From Faecalispora sporosphaeroides DSM 1294 (GTDB lineage Bacteria > Bacillota > Clostridia > Oscillospirales > Acutalibacteraceae), in NCBI GenBank assembly GCA_000383295.1, contig KB911069.1:1-64000 (forward strand): a stretch of DNA of 64,000 bases, in the 5' to 3' direction. Numbering within the stretch: the first letter of the stretch is position 1; each line of letters starts with the position of its first letter. This document shows positions 1 through 7,889 of the stretch, in pieces. A program made the translations under genes and the position numbers. The notes under the pieces are model-generated. The model did no database searches. It was not told the origin of the DNA and worked only from the letters and a program-made list of their open reading frames with translations.

Positions 1-265
1 AATGTGAATTTTTAGCCATGGTTATCTCCGTTTCTGTGCTGCCGCCATCGGAGAAGACGAAGGGGCTCCGCCCCTTAAACCCCGAGGTTTATCGCTTTTG
101 TTTCCAGAAAGGCAGCAAAAAAGCAGCACCTGTTGAAGATGCTGCCTTCCCGCAAACCCTATGCGCCGCTCAGGTCGCTCCTCAGCGTTGCCCTATCCTG
201 CGCATAGGTAAAGTATTATTATTGTAAGTTACCGTTGGGTGTGAGTCAAGAGCTGCTGCAATGTT

Positions 266-307
266 TGTAAGAGTTACTTCCGGGTGCTTTTTTGCAAGAG
301 TAACTTC
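266..307. repeat. Tandem pair of near-identical 15-mers
   Basis: Two 15-base units lie at 266-280 (TGTAAGAGTTACTTC) and 293-307 (TGCAAGAGTAACTTC), matching at 13 of 15 positions with starts 27 bases apart. The first unit contains the inverted repeat GTAA-GAG-TTAC. The spacing and internal symmetry would suit a regulator half-site pair, but no gene start follows nearby, so the function is unknown. Confidence 0.4.
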
Positions 308-1060
308 AGCCCGACTGCCCATCCAACCGGAATTTAGTTTTTCTATTGAGGTATGTGAAATTAATTTCTCCCTTTTGAAAGAATGCTTTATCAATAAAAT
401 GAAAGATTTAATCTGTGTAATTTCATAAACGGGCAATCTTATTCGATGAGAAATCTGTCGGAACACCCATATTGCATGCCGAAGAGCAGCGGCACCGTTT
501 TTTTGGCAGTCCTTTGCCGTATGAATCCCCTGCCACTTTAAAAATGGCAGGTTTCCTCTGCGGTTTGGGGCGGGGGAGGGACGCTGTATTCGCATGTCCG
601 TTTAAAAAAGAAACTGCCCATTGAGACATTGCACACGGAAAATACGATTCATCATAGGACTAACGATAAGAAATAACGATAAAAGCAGACGAAATATTTC
701 GGGCGGAAGAAAAAAGCGGCATTCAGGAGCAGTGCTCGCCGGAGTTTTAAATTTTTTTTTGCTTTTATCCCCTTTGAAATTTCAATTGATGTGCAGCAAG
801 TTTAGAATGTTTTTACTTTGTAGAATATATTCAGTGATATTGCAAAAATAATGCAGCACTGCGCGATTCTGTTGATTAACATTTTAAAATCGAGGTATGT
901 AAGGGGGGGACGAATCTGTTCAGACAATATGGTCTGGAAGAGGATCAAAAATGCGAAATGATGTGTTATATGCTTTAGTAAGTTAACTTGATAATATAGT
1001 AGGGCAATAGATTTATTCGGAACTCAGACGAAAATGATGATTTGCTCATCATGAGAAAAT

Positions 1061-1075
1061 CAATGGATACCATTG
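1061..1075. promoter_or_regulatory. Palindromic operator candidate CAATGG-ATA-CCATTG
   Basis: This is a perfect 6-base inverted repeat around a 3-base spacer, in the AT-rich region about 510 bases upstream of the aconitase X gene. Its form resembles the sites bound by FadR/GntR-type dimers. No cognate regulator is encoded next to it. Confidence 0.35.
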
Positions 1076-1119
1076 TTTTTTTTGTGAGAAAATTTACTGC
1101 TCATAAAAAAAAATAGTAT

Positions 1120-1143
1120 TTTTGGTATTTCAGAATACCAAAA
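1120..1143. promoter_or_regulatory. Inverted repeat TTTTGGTATT-TCAG-AATACCAAAA
   Basis: Perfect 10-base arms surround a 4-base loop, with a T-rich stretch (about 1150-1158) following on the plus strand. It could be an operator, since the core TTGGTAT/ATACCAA is operator-like, or a weak terminator hairpin. The A/T-rich stem and the second palindrome 45 bases upstream favour an operator. Confidence 0.35.
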
Positions 1144-1587
1144 CAGCCCAATTTTTTTTCCCCTGCGTTTTGATGGGAAAATCAACAGTGTGAATATGAA
1201 ATGAATAATAATACATATCGCTTACTGAAAGATGGGGCGATATTTGATTTTTTGATAATTTTTTTGTAATAAATTGTTGCTTGTCCCAAAGAAAATTTAT
1301 AAAATATTCAATAATTTATTCGTTTTTCACACGTTTTTTAGACGTTTCTTTGACAGATGACAATTATAATTAAAGAACAGTTAAAAGAAGATTCTATAAA
1401 TATTATCTCTTTCCAAAGTATCATAAGTCATCCGTTTTCTTTTGATTTAGCATGCTGATGGATTAACTGAATGCTCTTCCCACAGGGTAACCTGCGGCCG
1501 CTCGTTCTCTTTTGAGAATGCCCGGCCAACCGATTGTATCCCATCCAGTCTTATTGGGACTGAGAATGATAAAAAGGAGAAAGAAAT

Positions 1588-2793
1588 ATGAGGCTGACAC
1601 AAGAACAGCAGGATATGCTGGACGGTAAATACGGCAAAGGAACCGCATACGCAATGAAAATACAGGTTGCGATCGGCGAATCCTTTGGCGCGGAACGGAT
1701 GGTGCCCATCACAAGGGCGCACGTTGCGCTGAGCAATCAGGAGGCAGACCTTTGGTTTGCGGAAAAGCTGCTGAACGCGGGCGCAAGATGCAGGGTAGCG
1801 CCCACGGTGAACCCCGGATTTTGTCTTTCGTTTTTCCAAAGCCGCGACATGGTTTCCCCCGAGTACGCGGATTTGATGCAGAGAACCCACAACGCTTACA
1901 AGGGCCTCGGTGCGGTACTTAGCTATAACTGTACGCCTTACATTGATACGAACGTTCCGAATTACGGGGAGATTATCGCGTTCTCAGAGTCCAGCGCGAC
2001 ACCCTACGTCAATTCCGTGTGGGGAGCGAGAACGAACCGCGAAGGCGCAAACAGCGCCCTGTGCGCCGCGGTTACCGGCTTTGTGCCGGAGTACGGCCTT
2101 CTGCTGGATGAAAACAGAAAGGGCAATATTCTTGTCGAAGTTCAGGCAGAGATGAAAAATGACTACGATTACCACATGCTTGGCATGATGGGAAAGAAAA
2201 TCGGCAACGGAATCCCGGTATTCACGGGCCTGCCGAAGCACATCAGCAAAGAGGCGCTGAGAAACCTCGGCGCAGAGCTGAACACCTCCGGTGCTTACGG
2301 CATGTATCATATCGTCGGCTTCACGCCCGAGGCCCCCACGCTCGAAGCGGCATTCGGCGGCAAAGAGCCGGAGCGCAAAGTGGTCATCACCAACGAGGAT
2401 TTGCAGGAGGAGCTCAAGAAGATTTCCCTCGAGGGCAACCGTCAAATCGATTTTGCCATGTTCGGGTGCCCGCACTTTACATTGGAAGAGGTAAAGCACA
2501 TCGCGGAGCGCATTGAGGGCAAGAAGCTCCGGAAAGAAATGTGGATTCTGACCTCGAGCCATGTCAAAGAGATGGCGGTGCGCATGGGTCTGGACGAGAT
2601 CATCACACAGGCCGGCGGCTTCATTGTTCCCGATACCTGCCCCGACCAGCCCTGCTGGGGCCATCTGAACGGCAAGGTCGGCATCACGGAATCCCCCAAA
2701 TGCGCGTACTATCCGCAGCGCAGAGGAATCCATTTCGTCATCAGAGATCTGGATACCTGCATCGAGGCGGCATTAACAGGTGAGGTGAAATAA
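1588..2793 (+). CDS. Aconitase X catalytic subunit (DUF521)
   Basis: This 401-residue protein matches the large, iron-sulfur-binding part of aconitase X (DUF521). Known members dehydrate cis-3-hydroxy-L-proline in bacteria or mevalonate 5-phosphate in archaea. Conserved cysteine motifs are visible at Cys115 (NCTPY), Cys294 (FGCPH) and Cys351 (DTCPD), the expected cluster ligands. The ATG lies behind AAAAGGAG with normal spacing. The swivel subunit starts one base after the stop, so this is the two-polypeptide form. The substrate cannot be read from sequence: no proline racemase, pyrroline-carboxylate reductase or mevalonate gene is beside it, and the neighbours are a hydroxyacid dehydrogenase, an IlvD-type dehydratase and a transporter. 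The family call is firm and the reaction is open. Confidence 0.9.
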   Translation: MRLTQEQQDMLDGKYGKGTAYAMKIQVAIGESFGAERMVPITRAHVALSNQEADLWFAEKLLNAGARCRVAPTVNPGFCLSFFQSRDMVSPEYADLMQRTHNAYKGLGAVLSYNCTPYIDTNVPNYGEIIAFSESSATPYVNSVWGARTNREGANSALCAAVTGFVPEYGLLLDENRKGNILVEVQAEMKNDYDYHMLGMMGKKIGNGIPVFTGLPKHISKEALRNLGAELNTSGAYGMYHIVGFTPEAPTLEAAFGGKEPERKVVITNEDLQEELKKISLEGNRQIDFAMFGCPHFTLEEVKHIAERIEGKKLRKEMWILTSSHVKEMAVRMGLDEIITQAGGFIVPDTCPDQPCWGHLNGKVGITESPKCAYYPQRRGIHFVIRDLDTCIEAALTGEVK

Positions 2794-2794
2794 A

Positions 2795-3208
2795 ATGGAG
2801 AAAAAGGTATTTCAGTGTCATAAAATTTCGGAAGGTGTTGTAGAGGGAGAAGCGGTCGTGTCGAAGGATGACATCATGTTTTACCTGATCGACCCCAAAA
2901 CAGGCACCGTTATTGAGCCCGGTCACGATTTGGAAGGCAAGAGCATCGCCAGAAAAATTTTGATTTTCCCGAGCGGCAAGGGCAGCTCCGTGGTACAGGC
3001 CGACGGCATCTACCAGCTCAATACAAAGGGAAACGCGCCGAAAGCGATGATCATCCAGCATCCGGAAACCGTTCTGGTATCCAGCGCGATCATCATGGAG
3101 GTTCCGATGGTCGATAAGGTAGACCCGGCGTTCTACGATGTGGTGAAGGACGGAGATATTATTCGCGTGGATGCCGACCACTCCGTCGTAGAGATTTTAT
3201 CGGAATAA
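2795..3208 (+). CDS. Aconitase X swivel-domain subunit (DUF126)
   Basis: This 137-residue protein is the small partner of the upstream aconitase X subunit. The family signature FPSGKGSS is at about residues 69-76. Its serine region is thought to act in catalysis when the swivel domain closes on the iron-sulfur domain. The start codon follows the upstream stop by one base, with GAGGTG as ribosome binding site inside the previous gene, so the two subunits should be translationally coupled and made in equal amounts. Length is normal for the separate-subunit form. Confidence 0.9.
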   Translation: MEKKVFQCHKISEGVVEGEAVVSKDDIMFYLIDPKTGTVIEPGHDLEGKSIARKILIFPSGKGSSVVQADGIYQLNTKGNAPKAMIIQHPETVLVSSAIIMEVPMVDKVDPAFYDVVKDGDIIRVDADHSVVEILSE

Positions 3209-3248
3209 AGCGCGCAGGCAACCCCCCGCCACCGTATGAAGGAGGAAA

Positions 3249-4223
3249 ATGAAAATGAATCGTCCGCTGTTTTGGTTTATCGATGAGGAGTGGAAGGACT
3301 ATGAGATAGAAGGAAACGTCCTGCGGCAGCAGTACCCCGATTGTGAGCTGCGGTTTTCCAGCTATGATTATGAAAAAGATCTGGAGGAATTCGGCTGCCG
3401 CGCGGATGCCATCATCGCGCAGGTTTACGCGCAGATTCCCGCTTCTGTGATCCAGCGGCTGCAAAACTGCAAGGGAATCGCCGTGCTCGGCGGCGGGTAT
3501 GACCGCATCGACACAGCGGCGGCCCGCGCAAAGGGAATCGGCGTCACAAACGTGCAGGGCTACTGTGCGGAGGATTTGGCCGACTACGTGCTCGCAGCTA
3601 TTTTCCATTTCTATAAGAGTTTGACCTTTTACCACGACAACTTGAAGAATGGGGAATGGGGGGCGCAGGCCGCGGCCCGGGTTCCCCGCCGGATTTCTCA
3701 CTCCACCCTGTTTGTGATCGGGTGCGGAAGAATCGGCAGCACGGTGGCAAAGCGCTGCCGGAGCCTTGGCATGAGAGTGATCGCCTATGATCCGAGCCGG
3801 AGCGACGAAGCGCTCCGGAAGCTGGATATCGAGCCGGTCACCATGGAAGAGGGCCTGCGACAGGCGGATTATGTCAGCCTCAATGTGAAGCTGGACGAAA
3901 ACACAACCGGCCTGATCGGCGAGCGGGAATTCTCGCTCATGAAGCCCACCGCCTATTTCATCAATACCGCCCGCGGGGCGATTGTGAAAGAGGAAGAGCT
4001 GATCCAGGCGCTGGAAAATCATGTGATTGCAGGGGCCGCGGTCGATGTGATCGCCCATGAACCGCCCAGAGAGCAGGAGCCGATCTTCAGCGCGCCGAAT
4101 TGTATCGTCACGCCGCATATTTCGTATATTTCTCAGGAATCCTTTGAAGAACTGCGCAACCGGGCCGCGTGGAATGCCATTCGGATGCTGCGCGGCGAAC
4201 ACCCGGATGACCTGGTCAACTAA
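3249..4223 (+). CDS. D-isomer-specific 2-hydroxyacid dehydrogenase
   Basis: This 324-residue NAD-dependent dehydrogenase belongs to the phosphoglycerate dehydrogenase/CtBP family. The Rossmann signature GCGRIGSTVA is near residues 157-166. The catalytic triad is visible as Arg in NTARGAIV, Glu in HEPP and His in TPHISY. Such enzymes interconvert 2-oxoacids and D-2-hydroxyacids in the cytosol. An AGGAGG site precedes the ATG, and an alternative in-frame ATG lies two codons later. It sits between aconitase X and an IlvD-type dehydratase, so it probably handles the keto acid made by one of them. The exact substrate is unknown. Confidence 0.85.
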   Translation: MKMNRPLFWFIDEEWKDYEIEGNVLRQQYPDCELRFSSYDYEKDLEEFGCRADAIIAQVYAQIPASVIQRLQNCKGIAVLGGGYDRIDTAAARAKGIGVTNVQGYCAEDLADYVLAAIFHFYKSLTFYHDNLKNGEWGAQAAARVPRRISHSTLFVIGCGRIGSTVAKRCRSLGMRVIAYDPSRSDEALRKLDIEPVTMEEGLRQADYVSLNVKLDENTTGLIGEREFSLMKPTAYFINTARGAIVKEEELIQALENHVIAGAAVDVIAHEPPREQEPIFSAPNCIVTPHISYISQESFEELRNRAAWNAIRMLRGEHPDDLVN

Positions 4224-4288
4224 ACCCGTCTGCTCGGCAGCGGCGTCCTGCTCCTGAAAACGACAGTCATTGAGAAAGGAACTTTGCC

Positions 4289-5974
4289 ATGAGATTGCGT
4301 TGCCGCGATGTAGTGGAGGGAATGGACAGAGCCGAAAACAGGGCCTTGTTCAAAACAATGGGATATACGGATGAGGATTTGCAAAAGCCTCTCATCGGGG
4401 TCGCCAACACCTGGAGTACGGCCGTTCCCGGGCACTATAACCTGCGGCAGGTGGCGGACGCCGTTAAAGACGGCATCCGCATTGCCGGAGGAACGCCTGT
4501 GGAGTTTGGTTTGATCGGCGCCTGCGACGGGATTGCCGAGGGACATATTGGCACCAGGTACATCCTGCCCACCAGAGAATTGATTGCCGACAGCGTGGAG
4601 GCAATGTCGCAGGCCAACCGATTTTCCGGAATGGTGCTGCTCGGTTCCTGCGATAAGATCATTCCCGGCCTGCTAATGGCAGCCGCCAGAATCGACCTTC
4701 CCGCACTGATTGTCAACGGAGGGCCCTCGCTGGGGGGCTGCGACTGGAACGGCAGAGCCGCGGACGCCACAAGCCTTGCGGTAGCGCTGGGCGCTTATCA
4801 GGCCGGAAAGATCACACAAGAGGAATTCGAGCGGCTGGAGGACAGAGTTATGCCTACCTGCGGCTCCTGTTCCATGCTGGGTACGGCAAACACCATGAGC
4901 TGCGTTGCGGAGGCTCTGGGAATGATTCTGCCGGGTACGTCGACGATTCCCGCCGTTTATTCGGAGCGGCTGCAGGCGGCGCAGAAATCCGGCAAAGCTA
5001 TAGTCGAGCTGGTTCGGCGGGGAATTGCCTCCAGACAGGTTATGACACAGGCCAGTCTGAGCAACGCGGTGCGCCTTAGTTCAGCGATCGGCGGTTCCAC
5101 CAACGTTGCGCTGCATCTTCCCGCCGTCGCCTACGAGCTGGAGCTGGAATTCGACATGAAAGAGTTTGACGCTCTGTGCAGAAGCACTCCGCTGCTGGTG
5201 AAGCTCAATCCCGCGTCCCCCTATAACATGGTCGATTTTCACCTTGCCGGGGGCGTCCCTGCCGTATTACAGGAGCTGAAGCCTCTTCTGGACTTGAATG
5301 TGATGACCTCCGCTGCCCGATCGTTAGCCGATGTTTTGAACGCGTTGCCCTCTTTCGCGCAAACCGATCAGGCCATCATAAAGAGTCTGGAAACACCGTA
5401 TGCGGGTTCCGGTGGTTTGGCCGTTTTATGGGGAAATCTCGCGCCGGATTCGGCCGTTACAAAACCCGCGGCGATTGCCCCGGATATGCAGGTGTTTCGG
5501 GGAAAGGCCCGCTGCTTCGATTCGGAGGCGGACGCTCTGAAAGCGGCTCAGGAAAACCAAATTCAACCCGGCGACGTGATTGTGGTGCGGTATGAGGGGC
5601 CCGTCGGAGGGCCCGGTATGCCCGAGCTGTATCTGCTGATGAAGCGGATCGACGGTTTGGGGCTGGCAAAACAAGTCGCGCTGATCACGGACGGCCGTTT
5701 TTCCGGCACAAACAGCGGGTGCTTTGTAGGGCATATCTGTCCGGAGGCCGCTGTCGGCGGCCCAATCGCTTTGCTGCGGGACGGAGATTCCGTTGTGATC
5801 GATATCCCGCGGCGTTCGATTCATGTGGATCTCAGCGATGAGGAATTGGCGGCCAGAAGAGAAACGTTCCAAAAAGAGGCGCCCTGCCGCATCAAAAGCG
5901 GGTATTTGAATAGATACCGAAAACTGGTGGAACCCGCGTGGAAAGGCGCCGTGATCAAACATAGGGATCTGTAA
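4289..5974 (+). CDS. IlvD/Edd-family dehydratase
   Basis: This 561-residue iron-sulfur dehydratase belongs to the dihydroxyacid/6-phosphogluconate/sugar-acid dehydratase family. It has NCDK-like SCDKIIPG, PTCGSCSMLGTANTMSC, YEGPVGGPGM and ITDGRFSGTNSG. The first cluster motif reads VPGH, as in Escherichia coli IlvD, which carries an oxygen-sensitive 4Fe-4S cluster, not the PC motif of 2Fe-2S members. Valine/isoleucine synthesis genes (ilvB, ilvC, leuA) are absent around it, while aconitase X and a hydroxyacid dehydrogenase are next to it. A sugar-acid or other dihydroxyacid substrate in catabolism is therefore more likely than branched-chain synthesis. The latter cannot be excluded. Confidence 0.8.
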   Translation: MRLRCRDVVEGMDRAENRALFKTMGYTDEDLQKPLIGVANTWSTAVPGHYNLRQVADAVKDGIRIAGGTPVEFGLIGACDGIAEGHIGTRYILPTRELIADSVEAMSQANRFSGMVLLGSCDKIIPGLLMAAARIDLPALIVNGGPSLGGCDWNGRAADATSLAVALGAYQAGKITQEEFERLEDRVMPTCGSCSMLGTANTMSCVAEALGMILPGTSTIPAVYSERLQAAQKSGKAIVELVRRGIASRQVMTQASLSNAVRLSSAIGGSTNVALHLPAVAYELELEFDMKEFDALCRSTPLLVKLNPASPYNMVDFHLAGGVPAVLQELKPLLDLNVMTSAARSLADVLNALPSFAQTDQAIIKSLETPYAGSGGLAVLWGNLAPDSAVTKPAAIAPDMQVFRGKARCFDSEADALKAAQENQIQPGDVIVVRYEGPVGGPGMPELYLLMKRIDGLGLAKQVALITDGRFSGTNSGCFVGHICPEAAVGGPIALLRDGDSVVIDIPRRSIHVDLSDEELAARRETFQKEAPCRIKSGYLNRYRKLVEPAWKGAVIKHRDL

Positions 5975-5997
5975 ACAGGGGCGAGTCAAAGGCTGAA

Positions 5998-6222
5998 ATG
6001 CCGGTGATAGCCAATGAAACAGATCGCAAATTCTGTTTGTCCCATGGCGGCACAGGGGATCAAACAGTCATCTCAAAACACGCGAGGATGGAGCAGAAGA
6101 TCGAAACTCGCGTGACGAGAGGAGGGGAAATTGCCCGGGTTGACGTAAATCAACCGAAGGGCGAAATGCTTTCAAAAGGGAATCGCGTTGTTTTTCCGGC
6201 AGTTCAGTGTGGTGCGTGGTAA
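5998..6222 (+). CDS. Doubtful small open frame, 74 residues
   Basis: A 74-codon frame starts 24 bases after the dehydratase gene and ends 65 bases before the transporter. No Shine-Dalgarno sequence is seen at its ATG, although an internal Met near codon 31 opens a stretch of plausible protein-like composition. I do not recognise it. It may be a remnant of a lost operon gene or spurious. Confidence 0.2.
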   Translation: MPVIANETDRKFCLSHGGTGDQTVISKHARMEQKIETRVTRGGEIARVDVNQPKGEMLSKGNRVVFPAVQCGAW

Positions 6223-6286
6223 ATCAGCCGGGGAGCATTCCAACGGTAAAAGCAGAAAAGTTGTAAAGAAAAAAGGAGGGTACTTA

Positions 6287-7618
6287 ATGATCGCATTATT
6301 GACTAACCCGATTATGGTAGCGGTTATTGTCATGCTGGTTTTGTGTTTTGTCAAAGTCAACGTTGTTTTTTCACTCATTATTTCTTCCCTGATCGGCGGG
6401 CTTTTGTCCGGAATGAGCGTTTCCGATACGATGGGCCTGTTTACGGAAGGTATGGCGGGCAACGGTGAAGCGGCGCTCAGCTATGTGCTGCTGGGAGCCG
6501 TTGCCGTAACGATTGAGCGGTGCGGCCTCACGACAAAGCTGTCCGGGAAGATGGGGGGCATCATCAAAGGCAGTAAAATGAAGCTGCTGGCGATTTTGAT
6601 CTTCATGTCTTTCCTCTCACAGACCTTTATTCCGATCCATATAGCGTTTATGCCGATGATCATTCCCGCCATGCTGGTGCTGATGAACCAAATGAAGCTG
6701 GACAGACGCCTCGCTTCCTGTGCGCTGGCGTTTGGCCTCAAGGGAACCTGGGTCACGTTCCCGATCGGATTCGGTTTGATCTTCCACACCATCGTATCTC
6801 AGAACATGACAAAGTTCGGCATGCCGATTGCGGTAATGGATGTTTGGCACTACACCTGGTTCCTTGGCTTGAGCACGATTGTCGGCTTTATTGCGGCATA
6901 TTTCCTCTACAGAAAGCCCAGAGAGTATGTGATGGAGGGCATCGGCGGTGTGCCGGAAGAAATCGTTGCTGAGGATGCCAACGCACCGGGCGAAAAGACC
7001 CTGATGAAAACGCAGTGGGCAACGATGATCAGCGTGATTTTGATTGTTGTGGTTCAGCTCGTTTTCGACTCCATGATCTTGGGTGCTCTGGCCGGTTTGC
7101 TGCTGTTTTTGCTGCTGGGCGTGGTAAAGATGAAGGATATGGGCGATGTGGTTAATCAGGGCATTGGCATCATGGGCTTTATGGCGTTTGTCATGCTCAC
7201 GGCAGCCGGGTTCAGCAACGTGCTGAGCAGCAGCGGACAAATTGACGCTCTGGTTCAATCCACCATCAGCGTGGTTGGTACCAACAAGCTCGTCATCGCG
7301 ATTGTTCTGATTCTCGTAGGCCTTGTACTTACCATCGGTACCGGCTCCTCGTTCGGCACGGTTCCGATTTTGGCGGCGCTGTATGTTCCGTTCGCGCAGG
7401 TGATCGGCTTCAGCGTCGGCGCAACTGTCATCCTGATCGTCGGCGCGGCGACGATGGGCGAGGCAGGTTCCCCTGCTTCCGACTCCACCCTGGGGCCGAC
7501 GGCTGGTCTGAATGCCGACGGGCAGCACGACCATATTCAGGACAGCTGCATCCCGCAGATCATCACCCTTGTCTCGAGCGCTTTGGTCTTTGGCATTGTG
7601 GGAGCAATGATTTTCTAA
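6287..7618 (+). CDS. YuiF/NhaC-type carboxylate or amino-acid transporter
   Basis: This 443-residue polytopic membrane protein belongs to the NhaC-like YuiF group (COG2056), annotated as Na+/H+ antiporters or predicted histidine transporters. It has about eleven to twelve hydrophobic segments. The family-typical TGSSFGTVPILAA and the C-terminal GAATMGEAGSPASDSTLGP-type motif are present. The start is the ATG behind AAAAGGAGGG, giving an N-terminus MIALLTNP; an upstream in-frame ATG has no binding site. As last gene of the aconitase X operon it probably imports the substrate that the three enzymes degrade, coupled to Na+ or H+. Confidence 0.8.
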   Translation: MIALLTNPIMVAVIVMLVLCFVKVNVVFSLIISSLIGGLLSGMSVSDTMGLFTEGMAGNGEAALSYVLLGAVAVTIERCGLTTKLSGKMGGIIKGSKMKLLAILIFMSFLSQTFIPIHIAFMPMIIPAMLVLMNQMKLDRRLASCALAFGLKGTWVTFPIGFGLIFHTIVSQNMTKFGMPIAVMDVWHYTWFLGLSTIVGFIAAYFLYRKPREYVMEGIGGVPEEIVAEDANAPGEKTLMKTQWATMISVILIVVVQLVFDSMILGALAGLLLFLLLGVVKMKDMGDVVNQGIGIMGFMAFVMLTAAGFSNVLSSSGQIDALVQSTISVVGTNKLVIAIVLILVGLVLTIGTGSSFGTVPILAALYVPFAQVIGFSVGATVILIVGAATMGEAGSPASDSTLGPTAGLNADGQHDHIQDSCIPQIITLVSSALVFGIVGAMIF

Positions 7619-7630
7619 GGAAAAACGGCT

Positions 7631-7667
7631 CGGGGCAGACTCATCCATTGCGGATGGGTCTGCCCCG
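7631..7667. terminator. Intergenic terminator-like hairpin, 16-bp stem
   Basis: CGGGGCAGACTCATCC (7631-7646) pairs with 7652-7667 with one G-U pair around a 5-base loop. On the minus strand a GTTTTT run follows within a few bases; on the plus strand there is no clear T-tract. It closes the catabolic operon and may also stop transcription coming from the minus-strand L,D-transpeptidase. Confidence 0.75.
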
Positions 7668-7889
7668 AATACATACTTGAGCTTGCCGTGTGCGGGTCGC
7701 ACCCGGGTTCGCTTTTTTCCTTCTCTAACTTTTGGGTTGCTCATCTCACGGTAAATGAAAAGGAAAGCCGGTTTCCCCAATCCCCGAATCAATTGCTTCG
7801 CCCGAGCAGCAGCTTTCGGGGAGGGGACACTCCGCCAGAGGCTGTTCCTTTTCAGCTTCCGCTCTCGTCATGCGCGATGGTTTGCCCCC

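Larger units (their letters stand above)
1..1587. other. Long intergenic region, AT-rich, no supported gene
   Basis: No reading frame here has a credible ribosome binding site together with a recognisable product. The first 230 bases are GC-rich, with a short GGGGC/GCCCC hairpin near 62-76. From about 640 to 1440 the sequence is strongly AT-rich with long A and T runs. The downstream part contains two palindromes that look like operators (1061-1075 and 1120-1143) and a TATAAT at 1365-1370 without a convincing -35 box. It most likely carries the control region of the operon starting at 1588, plus degenerate sequence upstream. Confidence 0.6.

Noticed and set aside
182-629. Overlapping minus-strand frames of 137 and 68 codons near the left edge
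   Set aside because: No binding site and no family resemblance; they overlap each other in different frames.
1447-1890. 147-codon minus-strand frame
   Set aside because: It overlaps the aconitase X start region on the other strand and has no features of its own.
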